Assembly: GCA_964607765.1 (NCBI GenBank)
Contig: CAZSNT010000089.1
Coordinates: 1-41,115 of the forward strand
DNA from: CAZSNT01 sp964607765
Lineage (GTDB): Bacteria > Verrucomicrobiota > Lentisphaeria > Oligosphaerales > JABHEG01
Length of the DNA: 41,115 nt
Reading direction: 5' to 3'
Shown here: one piece after another, positions 1 to 7,751 of the stretch
How positions within the stretch are numbered: position 1 is the stretch's first letter
How the letters are laid out: each line of letters opens with the position of its first letter
Notes under the pieces: model-generated
Told to the model about the DNA's origin: nothing
Database searches by the model: none
The model's input: only the letters and a program-made list of their open reading frames with translations
Position numbers and translations under genes: made by a program

Positions 1-3000
1 CGTTCGTCAAGCTCAGCCCCATCGCACCGGGGTTCGCACCCGGGCCGTTGATGCCCGCGAACGCGTTATCGACGTGCGCGCCGACCTGCAGCATCGCGAC
101 CTCGACAGTCGTCGTGTCAGCCAACGTCACCGTCGCGGTCGACTTCTCGAACCCGAACGTGCCGGTCGCATTGAAGAACCCGAACACGTCAAGCGTCAGC
201 GCGCCCTCCGCCTTGAGCAGTTCGCTGTCGTAGGCCAGGGCGATCGAGTCACTTAGTCCAGTGGTAACGTTGAGTGGGGCTCCGGACCAATCAACGACAG
301 TGGTGTTGGCCACACCGTTGTCAGCTCCGCCGCCCTGATGGATATCGACACCGAGATCGGTCATCTCGATACTCAGCCCGTCGATCCCCACGACGCTGAC
401 GCTGCCAACCGTTGCGGAGAGGCTTGTCCACGTGCGCAGGTCCGTCTGTGCCGCGGGGTCACCGACAGGCTCCACCTTCATAAGTGCGAGGCCGAACTCG
501 ACGGTACTCAGCGACAGTCCCATGGCCCCCGGGTTCCCTGCCGGTCCGTTCACACCGGCGAAGGCTGCATCGACATTGCCGCCGACAGTCAGCAACGTCA
601 CGTCCGCAGTGGACGTATCGTTCAGTGTGACCGAGCGGCGTGACCTTTCGAAAGCGAGTTCGGCGGTCAAATAGAAAAAGCTGTAGACCGCCACACTGAC
701 CTGGCCGCGGAATTCCTTGACAGCCGTTCCGTCATCGAAGTCGATATCGACACTGCCCCCGGCCGTGCTGATCGTCTCGTCGACGGCGGCGCCGGTGTTG
801 TTAACCCGCACGGCCAGCGTGCCGCCGACCACCACATCCGGAACGCCGATCAGCGCTGCGGAGCCGGACGCCATGATCGCGTAGCTGACCCCCGTCGGGT
901 TCCCGGCAATGAACAGCAGGCCCAGGTTCACGCCAGTGATCTGGACGCCCAGCGCGGCATCCGTCCCGGCGCCCGTCCCCATGAATGCGGAGATAGCGGT
1001 TCCGCCGACCTTGACCTTGGCACCGGCGCCTGTGCCCACCTTTTCGAACACGACATTTCCGCTGAGTGTGACGAACTCGCTCATCGTCAGCTGCGCGTTT
1101 TCTACAGCGACTTTGACGTACGGGCCTGCCGGCAGATCCCCACCGCCACCAGGCAATTCGCTGACGGCCGCCCCCGTGGTGTTGATCTGGAGTCGGAACG
1201 TACCTGCTACGGCAAAGTCTCCCGCGTCGGGCCCAGCGACCAGATTGAGGGTCAGCTGTCCGGCTATTCCGTTCGTGTTGATGAGCAGTGCGCCCGTACC
1301 GGACAGTTCGAGGACACGCGCATCACCGGCGGTGATCTCAAGCTTGGAGATATCGGCGGTGATGGCGGTGATCTCAGCACGCCCCGTGCTGGTCCGTTCG
1401 AAGACGAACTCTCCCTCGAGTGTCTGGCCAAGGGCCACGAGCGTGCCTGCGACATTGACCTTGACATCGGGGGCCTGTCCGGCGAACAGATCGCTGGACT
1501 CGACCGTGATTCTGTGTGTGCCGGTGAAGTGGAAATCGCTCCCGGTCAGCGTGCTGTTCAGCGGCAGGTCGAGCAACAGCGAGCCGGACGGCGTGAGGCC
1601 GACCAGGGACGAGATAGGGGTCGACCGCAGTTCCGTCAGGGTCACATCGCCATCGGCGTCCGTGAAACCCACTTCCGCGCGACCGCGGAACGCCACGGTA
1701 CCATCCTGCACGCTCATACTCGCGGCCGTGCCGCCGCCAAGATCCAGACCGACGCCGAAATTCAGAGTTTCCGTGAGAACGTCGAGGCCGAGGGACAGCT
1801 CGTTGACGCGGATGAAGAACGCGTCTGCCGGCGCCAGGCCCTGTCCCGTTTTCAGGCCGAAAGCGAAGTCGAGTGTCAACGTGGCAACCACGTTCACTTC
1901 GACCGCGCCGTCCAGCGTCACACCGAGCGCATCGGCTTCGGCGCCGAGATCGATAGCGAGGCCCATGGACCGGACGGCACTGAAATACAGGTCGAAGCGT
2001 ATCTCACTGCCGTCCGATGTGGATCCGCCGCCCACAGCGAACGGGTCGACGGTCACGACGAATCCCGCGTAGGTACCAGACAGTCCCCGCAGGAAATCGG
2101 CAAAGTCCTTGGCGGGCAGATCGCCGGACTCACCGAACACGTCCGCGACCGGATTGACCAGAGCATTCTGGATGACGCCGGCCATTCCCAGCGCAGTTCC
2201 GATGTTCTCGTTAATGAACGGCATCACCTGGGCGATCTCGCCATGTCCTGTCAGATCGACTGCGAGATCCACGAGCTCTTCCAGCCCATCCAGGATGGCA
2301 TTCTTGTCACCGGCACTCATGGAAGCGGCCAGCAGATCATCGGGGATGTTGCGTGTCGGGCGAGCGTATCCCAGCGTGCCATCGAAGACCACGTTATCGA
2401 TCCGGATAACGGCCTGTACGCCATCGGCGCCGCCATCCAAAGCGAACTTGAGTTCGTTCGTCTTGCCCCGCAGCGCCGCATCAACGCCGACAGTCTGAGC
2501 GGTGAAGGTGGCATCTGTCGCATCGAGCGCGACCGATGCCAGCAACGTGGTGCCGAGGTAAACCTGGAGCGTGTCGTCCGCGTTGGCGGTAACACGTTCG
2601 AGATCGAAGAGGACGTTCTCGGCCTCAGGGACCACATATATAATATTATGGACGCGCGCGGAAGCGGCGGAAGAGAGTTCCAGGTAGCTGTTGTTATCCG
2701 AGGTCTTGACATCGCCGGTCTCGCCCCCACCGTGGTGCGACCAACCGGGGACGATATCGAACGTGCTGTTCCCCTGCGCCTCGAAGTCGCCGTTGCTGAG
2801 ATCCAGGGGATACCACAGCGGCTCCCAGCGTCCCTGCGTCACCTCGTTCTGCGTCAGCCCCAGCGTTGTCAGCCCGTCATTGTTCACGGCTCCGGTGTCG
2901 GGATTGACGAGGAGCGGGGAGCTGTGTTCGTGGTCCTGAGATGCGCCGTAGAAGTTCGGATCGAACGCGGCATCGGCCCGTTTCGTGAGGCCGGGATCCG

Positions 3001-4753
3001 CGATGCGGCTCAGGCCGAAGCCGGTGCTGCTGTAGTCGAAATTGCCGTCCGTCAGCGCCTTGGTTCCTGCAGGCAAGTGTCCAAGGACAGTACCACGATA
3101 GAAAGACTCCCAGACGTAGCTGTGCGGCTTGAGTTCAAGCAGGGGAATCAGGTCGTCGAGGCAAAGGCTGTAGGCGCCGGGGATGGGGCGGCCATCGGGG
3201 GGGATACGCGTCTGGTAGTAGGCGTCGGCGAATTCGACGTTATCCCACACGGTCGCGCCATAGGCGAGGGGTTCACCGAGCAGGTAGAGTTGCTGGTATT
3301 CGTCGACAGGGATTATGGGCTGATCGAAGTCATGCGGGTCCAGGTAGGTGAGGTGCTGCACGGGCACATCGAAGCGCGCCAGGCGCTCGACGGCTTCGCT
3401 CGTCACTGCTGTGCCGAAGCTGTGCCCGATGAAGTGACACGGGATATTGCCGGCGCCGGCAGTGGGGTCGATCAGCCCCAGATCGATGATAGTATTGAAC
3501 AGCGCGTCGCCGGCAGCATCGCCCCAGCCGCCGGAAATTTCGTTGGACTCCGGCGCCCAGTCAAACAACAGCACGACCTCTCCTGTCGAGCCCGCGTCGC
3601 CGGCCTCCGGCAGCACGGAGTCGGTGGAATCGAAGAACGCGTCATCTCCTTTAGCCGGGAGGTCGTAGTCGAGCAGCCAAGCGTTGGCGGCCTGGTTGAA
3701 GATGTCCTCGGCCAAGGAGTAGAGGGAATCCCCGCTACTGCTGATCAGCTGGAATCCGTGCGTAACGACGGTGAGTCCAGAGACGTTCACCGTACTCAGC
3801 AGCTGCGCAATCTGGCTGGTGCTCATCTCGGCTCGATCGTTGCGGCCGTCCCCGTCCGGATCAAGCAGGTGATGCCGCACGGAGAGCAGATTGCCTTCCT
3901 GTACGGCGAATGAGCTGTCTGTAGTTTGCCAGCGTATGGTGAGTTCAGGAGGAGGATTGGCTGCGTTGAGCGTATCAACCAACTGCGCGCTCATGACGGC
4001 CTCGCCGTCGTACGCTGTGGCGGTGAGCTCCTCAAGCGGCTCACTGATGAGCGTGTCATGGCCGAGTCTGCTGCCGCCGTCCGGATCGAGGAAGCTGGCA
4101 GAGAACTCGGCGCTGAGGCGATTGAGTCCGGAGTCGACAACGTCCACATCCACGCCGGCCACGGCCCCGGCTTCAGCGAGGGAGACATCGATCACTTGCT
4201 GCAGCGTCAGGCCGCTGCCGTTCACGTCGATGAAGAAGTCATTGGCGATCGGATCGCCCGGACCTGCAACGCCGACCACCAGATCCAATGTCCAACTGCC
4301 CGACACGTGCACGGTCCCCGACAGCTCAACGTCATCGACCCGGGTCATCGATTCATCGAGCTTCAGATCGGCATCCGCTTCGAAGGAGTGGGATACACGA
4401 ATGGTCCCTACCAAGTCGTCTCCGGCATCGGCAACGAACGACGCGTCCACACCCGGTTGCGCATCGAGCGCTTCTTCGAGAGATTCGAGGGAGGCATAGT
4501 CATCTGTGTCGAGAGCGCCGAACAGGTTGTCCACCTGCGCGCTCAGACTGTAGACACTGGTGAGATTCTGGCCGAGGAAGGGGGTCTGCTCGCACTTTTC
4601 CGAGAGAACGACTTCGATCTGTGCGAGCACATCGGGGACGGCAACCAGACCGGCCTGCATATCGGCCAGCGCATCAGTCCCTGACAGCAGCAGTCGCTGC
4701 TCCAAGGCCTCAAGCGCAAAGAGGTCTTTGGATTCCTTCCGCCCCACAGACAC
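1..4753 (-). CDS. Giant LEPR-XLL-type surface protein with esterase-like domain (partial; C-terminus off the left edge)
   Basis: The minus frame whose codons start at positions equal to 1 mod 3 shows no stop in the stretches checked, from 4753 to the left edge (1584 codons). I chose the GTG at 4753 because a strong GGAAGGA lies 7 nt upstream; an upstream TTG at 4783 is also in frame. Residues 14-25 read LEALEQRLLLSG, which matches the LEPR-XLL motif known near the N-terminus of very large exported proteins. A GHSFG nucleophile elbow (Ser about 445) within a hydrolase-like stretch suggests an alpha/beta-hydrolase or lipase fold. A segment starting NGDFEAQ (near 2790) looks like a jelly-roll binding domain. 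After it come Thr/Val/Gly-rich beta modules. Two are clearly homologous (minus strand near 480-640 and 1-120) and share VDAAFAGVNGP / VDNAFAGINGP followed by NPGAMGLSL. No classical signal peptide is visible. It is divergent from the exporter-like operon and so is its likely cargo. Substrate and exact role are unknown. Confidence 0.85.
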   Translation of the reverse strand, partial: MSVGRKESKDLFALEALEQRLLLSGTDALADMQAGLVAVPDVLAQIEVVLSEKCEQTPFLGQNLTSVYSLSAQVDNLFGALDTDDYASLESLEEALDAQPGVDASFVADAGDDLVGTIRVSHSFEADADLKLDESMTRVDDVELSGTVHVSGSWTLDLVVGVAGPGDPIANDFFIDVNGSGLTLQQVIDVSLAEAGAVAGVDVDVVDSGLNRLSAEFSASFLDPDGGSRLGHDTLISEPLEELTATAYDGEAVMSAQLVDTLNAANPPPELTIRWQTTDSSFAVQEGNLLSVRHHLLDPDGDGRNDRAEMSTSQIAQLLSTVNVSGLTVVTHGFQLISSSGDSLYSLAEDIFNQAANAWLLDYDLPAKGDDAFFDSTDSVLPEAGDAGSTGEVVLLFDWAPESNEISGGWGDAAGDALFNTIIDLGLIDPTAGAGNIPCHFIGHSFGTAVTSEAVERLARFDVPVQHLTYLDPHDFDQPIIPVDEYQQLYLLGEPLAYGATVWDNVEFADAYYQTRIPPDGRPIPGAYSLCLDDLIPLLELKPHSYVWESFYRGTVLGHLPAGTKALTDGNFDYSSTGFGLSRIADPGLTKRADAAFDPNFYGASQDHEHSSPLLVNPDTGAVNNDGLTTLGLTQNEVTQGRWEPLWYPLDLSNGDFEAQGNSTFDIVPGWSHHGGGETGDVKTSDNNSYLELSSAASARVHNIIYVVPEAENVLFDLERVTANADDTLQVYLGTTLLASVALDATDATFTAQTVGVDAALRGKTNELKFALDGGADGVQAVIRIDNVVFDGTLGYARPTRNIPDDLLAASMSAGDKNAILDGLEELVDLAVDLTGHGEIAQVMPFINENIGTALGMAGVIQNALVNPVADVFGESGDLPAKDFADFLRGLSGTYAGFVVTVDPFAVGGGSTSDGSEIRFDLYFSAVRSMGLAIDLGAEADALGVTLDGAVEVNVVATLTLDFAFGLKTGQGLAPADAFFIRVNELSLGLDVLTETLNFGVGLDLGGGTAASMSVQDGTVAFRGRAEVGFTDADGDVTLTELRSTPISSLVGLTPSGSLLLDLPLNSTLTGSDFHFTGTHRITVESSDLFAGQAPDVKVNVAGTLVALGQTLEGEFVFERTSTGRAEITAITADISKLEITAGDARVLELSGTGALLINTNGIAGQLTLNLVAGPDAGDFAVAGTFRLQINTTGAAVSELPGGGGDLPAGPYVKVAVENAQLTMSEFVTLSGNVVFEKVGTGAGAKVKVGGTAISAFMGTGAGTDAALGVQITGVNLGLLFIAGNPTGVSYAIMASGSAALIGVPDVVVGGTLAVRVNNTGAAVDETISTAGGSVDIDFDDGTAVKEFRGQVSVAVYSFFYLTAELAFERSRRSVTLNDTSTADVTLLTVGGNVDAAFAGVNGPAGNPGAMGLSLSTVEFGLALMKVEPVGDPAAQTDLRTWTSLSATVGSVSVVGIDGLSIEMTDLGVDIHQGGGADNGVANTTVVDWSGAPLNVTTGLSDSIALAYDSELLKAEGALTLDVFGFFNATGTFGFEKSTATVTLADTTTVEVAMLQVGAHVDNAFAGINGPGANPGAMGLSLTN

Positions 4754-4760
4754 GCCGACA

Positions 4761-4767
4761 TCCTTCC
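4761..4767 (-). promoter_or_regulatory. Ribosome binding site that sets the start of the giant protein
   Basis: The minus strand reads GGAAGGA, then 7 nt, then GTG at 4753. This is the only strong Shine-Dalgarno among the possible in-frame starts, which is why the protein is taken to begin shortly before the LEALEQRLLLSG motif. Confidence 0.6.
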
Positions 4768-4978
4768 AAGATCGAGCGATCAACAGCCTACCCCGTCAGC
4801 GGGAAGCCTGATGGCTGCGCTATACGGCACGCAACCTGATCCTACACGCACGGATCCCACCGAGGCGCCGAAAGCTCGACCCGAACGCAGCCCAGTCCTC
4901 TCCCTCAGAAGACAGTGGCAGCAGACGTCCGTCGCGTGGTCAAGACACACGGCACCCTTCATCCAAGGTGCATGCCTT

Positions 4979-5008
4979 AAAATACGCTCAAAATGGGGTG
5001 GAAGTCAA
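4979..5008 (-). promoter_or_regulatory. Candidate sigma-70-type promoter for the giant protein
   Basis: On the minus strand, TTGACT (5008-5003) and TATTTT (4984-4979) are separated by 18 nt. The -35 box matches 5 of 6 consensus bases and the -10 box 4 of 6. Transcription would start near 4972. Found by eye only. Confidence 0.45.
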
Positions 5009-5073
5009 GGCGGGGCGGCCACAAAAGCCGGATAAGTAGTGAATCATCCCGCCCAATCCGGCCTTTCCGGCAC

Positions 5074-5102
5074 TTGCAGCGCTTGGGACAAGGTGCTATT
5101 TT
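5074..5102 (+). promoter_or_regulatory. Candidate weak sigma-70-type promoter for the TolC-HlyD-SecA operon
   Basis: TTGCAG (5074-5079) and TATTTT (5097-5102) have an exact 17-nt spacer. The -35 box matches only its TTG and the -10 box 4 of 6 bases, so this is a suggestion. Transcription would start near 5109, about 140 nt before the first gene. Confidence 0.3.
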
Positions 5103-5251
5103 CCCGCTCCTTGACGAAGTATCCGGCTTGCGGGAAGGCTGTCTTCTGACCAGACGTTGGGCGCGATGGCAAGAGGATATCCGACTTCATGTCTCGCCGT
5201 CCGACTGGGGCCCTCGTACGCCTGCCGCCGACCCGAAGGAGAATATCCCTC

Positions 5252-6829
5252 ATGACAGCACGCTCGAACCTGCTGCCTGACGCATACGCCATGCCTGACC
5301 GGAGAGGGGATTGGCGTACGACGCTCCGATGTGTGCTACTCCTCGCCGCTCTCGCCGCTGCCCGGGCGGCTGACGTTGACACGGGCGCGGACACGTCCAG
5401 CGTTCGTCTGTCTCTGCGGGACTTCGTAGCGCGGGTGGTCCGCGACAACAAGCAGGTTTCATCGCAGCGGATCGAGTGGGACATCAGCTCGTGGGGCGTC
5501 AAGGCTGAGGGAGGCATCTTCGAGCCCATTTTCATGGTGACCTGGAAGTACGAGGAGGGCGAGCGGCAGAACACGGCCGAGCAACAGAGCAGCCAGCTGC
5601 TGACCAATCCGACGGGGATCTATGTACATCACACGTCGGCGCACACTGCCGGGCTGAAGGGGATGCTGCCGCTGGGCACGTCCTACAGCATCGGCTACAG
5701 TCTGGACCGGCTCGAGAACACGATCAACCAGTTCAACAACGAGTATGTTTCGTTCGCGGGCCTGGAATTCACTCAACCACTTCTGAAGGGGTTTGGGTCG
5801 CGGATCACGAAGGCTCCGATTCGTCTGGCTCAGAAGGAATATGAAGTCAAGTATCAGGAGCTGCGGAAGCGCATGATCGGGATCATCGCGCAGGCAGAGA
5901 GCACATACTGGGACCTGTGCCTGAAGCACGAGCAGTTGGCCATGCGTCGGGCCTCGGTGTTGCGTGCTGAGACGCTGTTGACGGACACGCGCGAGCGTCT
6001 TGCTGCGGGGAAAGTCTCGACCTTGGACGTCAGCCAAGCTGAGACGGGCGTGTTGTTGCGGCGGGCGCAGCAGCAGGGCGCGGAGCAGCAAGCCGCAGAG
6101 GCGGCTGACACAATCCGATCGCTGCTGTCGGAGAGGGCGTCCAAGACGTCGCCCCGCCTCATTCCCACGGAGCAGCCAGGGTTCTCCGCACCGGTCCTGG
6201 ACCTGAAGCGCAGCCAGGGGCGTGCTCTGGCGAACCATCCGGACTACCTGATCGCTCTCAAGCAGCTCGAGCAGGAAGAGATCCGGCTGGCTGTAACGAA
6301 GGACGGCACGAAGCCGCAGCTGGACGTTGTTGCCTCCTACGGTTTGAACGGTTGGGGCGACACGACGAACCGAAACTGGGACAGCCTGGATCGCAAAGAG
6401 TACGAGGCCTGGGCGGTTGGTGTCGAGTTCACGGTAGGACTCGGGGGGAATCGCAGAGCGCGCAGTGAGTTGCAGGCTGCCAAGCTGCGCCTCCTTCAGC
6501 AACGCACGGTAATCAGCGATCTGGAAGTCCAGCTGTCCAACATGCTCAACACGGTCTTCGGCAAGCTGGACAGTCTGGCGATGAGGTTGAAGACGCTCGA
6601 CGACGTTGTTAGCTTTAACCAACGTCTTCTGAAAGTAGCTCTCCAGCGCCTCGAGGAGGGCAAGGGCGACATCCGGGACGTGCTGCAGTTCGAAGAGGAT
6701 CTGGTTGAGGCCGAGAACCACAGGTTGGAGGCCTTGACCGAACACCGCAGAGCCTGTTTGGAGTTGGAGGGCCTGGAGGCCACCGTGCTCGAAGCGCGGA
6801 GCATCGAAATCTCACGACTTTACGAGTGA
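5252..6829 (+). CDS. TolC-like outer membrane efflux/secretion channel
   Basis: A protein of 525 aa with the hallmarks of the outer membrane factor (OEP/TolC) family: an N-terminal hydrophobic signal (LLLAALAAARA followed by AD), beta-barrel stretches, and two long helical repeats rich in Ala, Gln, Glu and Arg. These helices match the TolC pattern (for example ...ESTYWDLCLKHEQLAMR... and ...LRAETLLTDTRERLAAGKVS). TolC family trimers form the outer membrane pore and periplasmic tunnel of type I secretion and RND efflux. I chose the ATG at 5252 because AAGGAG lies 10 nt upstream; the next ATG at 5291 would give a tidier signal peptide but has no ribosome site. It is first in a five-gene run with HlyD-type adaptors and a SecA-like ATPase and no ABC or RND pump, so it probably serves as the exit duct of that machine. 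Confidence 0.88.
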   Translation: MTARSNLLPDAYAMPDRRGDWRTTLRCVLLLAALAAARAADVDTGADTSSVRLSLRDFVARVVRDNKQVSSQRIEWDISSWGVKAEGGIFEPIFMVTWKYEEGERQNTAEQQSSQLLTNPTGIYVHHTSAHTAGLKGMLPLGTSYSIGYSLDRLENTINQFNNEYVSFAGLEFTQPLLKGFGSRITKAPIRLAQKEYEVKYQELRKRMIGIIAQAESTYWDLCLKHEQLAMRRASVLRAETLLTDTRERLAAGKVSTLDVSQAETGVLLRRAQQQGAEQQAAEAADTIRSLLSERASKTSPRLIPTEQPGFSAPVLDLKRSQGRALANHPDYLIALKQLEQEEIRLAVTKDGTKPQLDVVASYGLNGWGDTTNRNWDSLDRKEYEAWAVGVEFTVGLGGNRRARSELQAAKLRLLQQRTVISDLEVQLSNMLNTVFGKLDSLAMRLKTLDDVVSFNQRLLKVALQRLEEGKGDIRDVLQFEEDLVEAENHRLEALTEHRRACLELEGLEATVLEARSIEISRLYE

Positions 6830-6908
6830 GGGCAAGAGACGGAAGACGGAAGATGGAGGAGCGGGGGAGGACGACGGCAAGGGAGCCTGCTCGACACGAG
6901 GACAGATA

Positions 6909-7751
6909 ATGAGACGATCTGAAGGCCATGCGAGTTGGTTGCTGCCCGCGTTCTGCGTCGCCTGGTTGGCCGCCGGCGCGCTCTGGCTGGGCGCAGCAGA
7001 GGAGAGCGTTGCTGTGACAGGGATGACGCAGCCGATCAAGGACGAGACGCTGAGCGCCCTTGTTTCGGGCAAGATTGTGGCGTTGCGCTTCCGTGAAGGC
7101 GACAGGGTCAAAGCGGGTGATGTGGTAGTGGACCTGGAGAAGCGTTTTGACGAATTGGAGGCAAAGCGACGTAAGCTGATGTGGGAGTCGAAAGCTGAGC
7201 TGGAGTCTGCGCAAGCGCGAGTGGAGACGGTCAAGGCTGAGCTTGAGGGTACGCGCCGCGTCCACGAGGCCACGCAATCGGTCAGCCGCGATGAGCTGAA
7301 GCAGAAGGAACTTGAGTACAAGATCGCCGTTGCGGAGACGCAGCGGCTGGCGATCTCCGAGCAGATTGAGCAGCTTGAGTACGAGAAGGCCGGAGAGCTG
7401 CTCGACCAACGTCAGATTCGCTCCCCTCTCACGGGGGTTTTAGCGAAGATGCACCTGGAAGTCGGCGAGAACTGTCAGCCGCACCAGCCTTTGTTCCGAG
7501 TAGTCGATGTGAGCCGGTGTCAGTTGGTTGCCAACGTGGAGGCGTCGCTGGCACGCGAGCTTGAGGCGGGTCAGGCAGTGCGCGTCGAACTGCAGGCCGG
7601 GGAAGAGACCATCAGTTGCCAGGGCACGATCTCTTTCATCTGTCCGGTTGTCGACGCGGCGAGTGGGCTGCAGGAGGTCAAAGCTGTGTTCGACAACCCG
7701 GGCAATCGTTTCTATCCGGGGGTTCCGGGCCAACTACTGTGGAAGCGATGA
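6909..7751 (+). CDS. HlyD/RND-type periplasmic adaptor protein
   Basis: A protein of 280 aa. Residues about 9-29 form a signal anchor. A lipoyl-like half motif follows (ALVSGKIVALRFREGDRVKAGDVVVDLE), then a charged coiled-coil hairpin (about residues 80-155), the second lipoyl half (IRSPLTGVLAKMHLEVGENCQPHQPLFRVVD) and a short beta-barrel domain. This is the classic membrane fusion protein order, on the short side for the family. Such adaptors bridge an inner membrane transporter to TolC. The 79-nt gap after the TolC gene is purine-rich, with a GAGGACAG-type ribosome site just before the ATG. The stop overlaps the next start (ATGA at 7748), implying translational coupling. It is the simplest of three HlyD-like proteins in this operon and probably the one that docks on the TolC homologue. 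Confidence 0.88.
   Translation: MRRSEGHASWLLPAFCVAWLAAGALWLGAAEESVAVTGMTQPIKDETLSALVSGKIVALRFREGDRVKAGDVVVDLEKRFDELEAKRRKLMWESKAELESAQARVETVKAELEGTRRVHEATQSVSRDELKQKELEYKIAVAETQRLAISEQIEQLEYEKAGELLDQRQIRSPLTGVLAKMHLEVGENCQPHQPLFRVVDVSRCQLVANVEASLARELEAGQAVRVELQAGEETISCQGTISFICPVVDAASGLQEVKAVFDNPGNRFYPGVPGQLLWKR

Larger units (their letters stand above)
4754..5251. other. Divergent intergenic region between the giant protein and the exporter operon
   Basis: About 500 bp with no convincing gene. Short open frames on both strands lack recognisable content. It holds one promoter-like element facing each way (listed separately), so the giant protein and the TolC-led operon probably start from the same region and could be co-regulated. 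The predicted leaders are long, roughly 220 nt on the minus side and 140 nt on the plus side. Confidence 0.6.

Noticed and set aside
1514..3913. A 799-codon plus-strand open frame, with others at 909-2072 and 3926-4684
   Set aside because: They lie opposite the giant minus-strand gene. Their translations are low-complexity or Arg/Glu/Gln-rich with no family motifs, while the minus frame gives coherent repeats and motifs.
4780..4962. A 60-codon minus-strand frame whose stop overlaps the TTG at 4783, possible leader peptide of the giant protein
   Set aside because: No ribosome site or family match, and the better start of the giant protein is the GTG at 4753, which removes the coupling.
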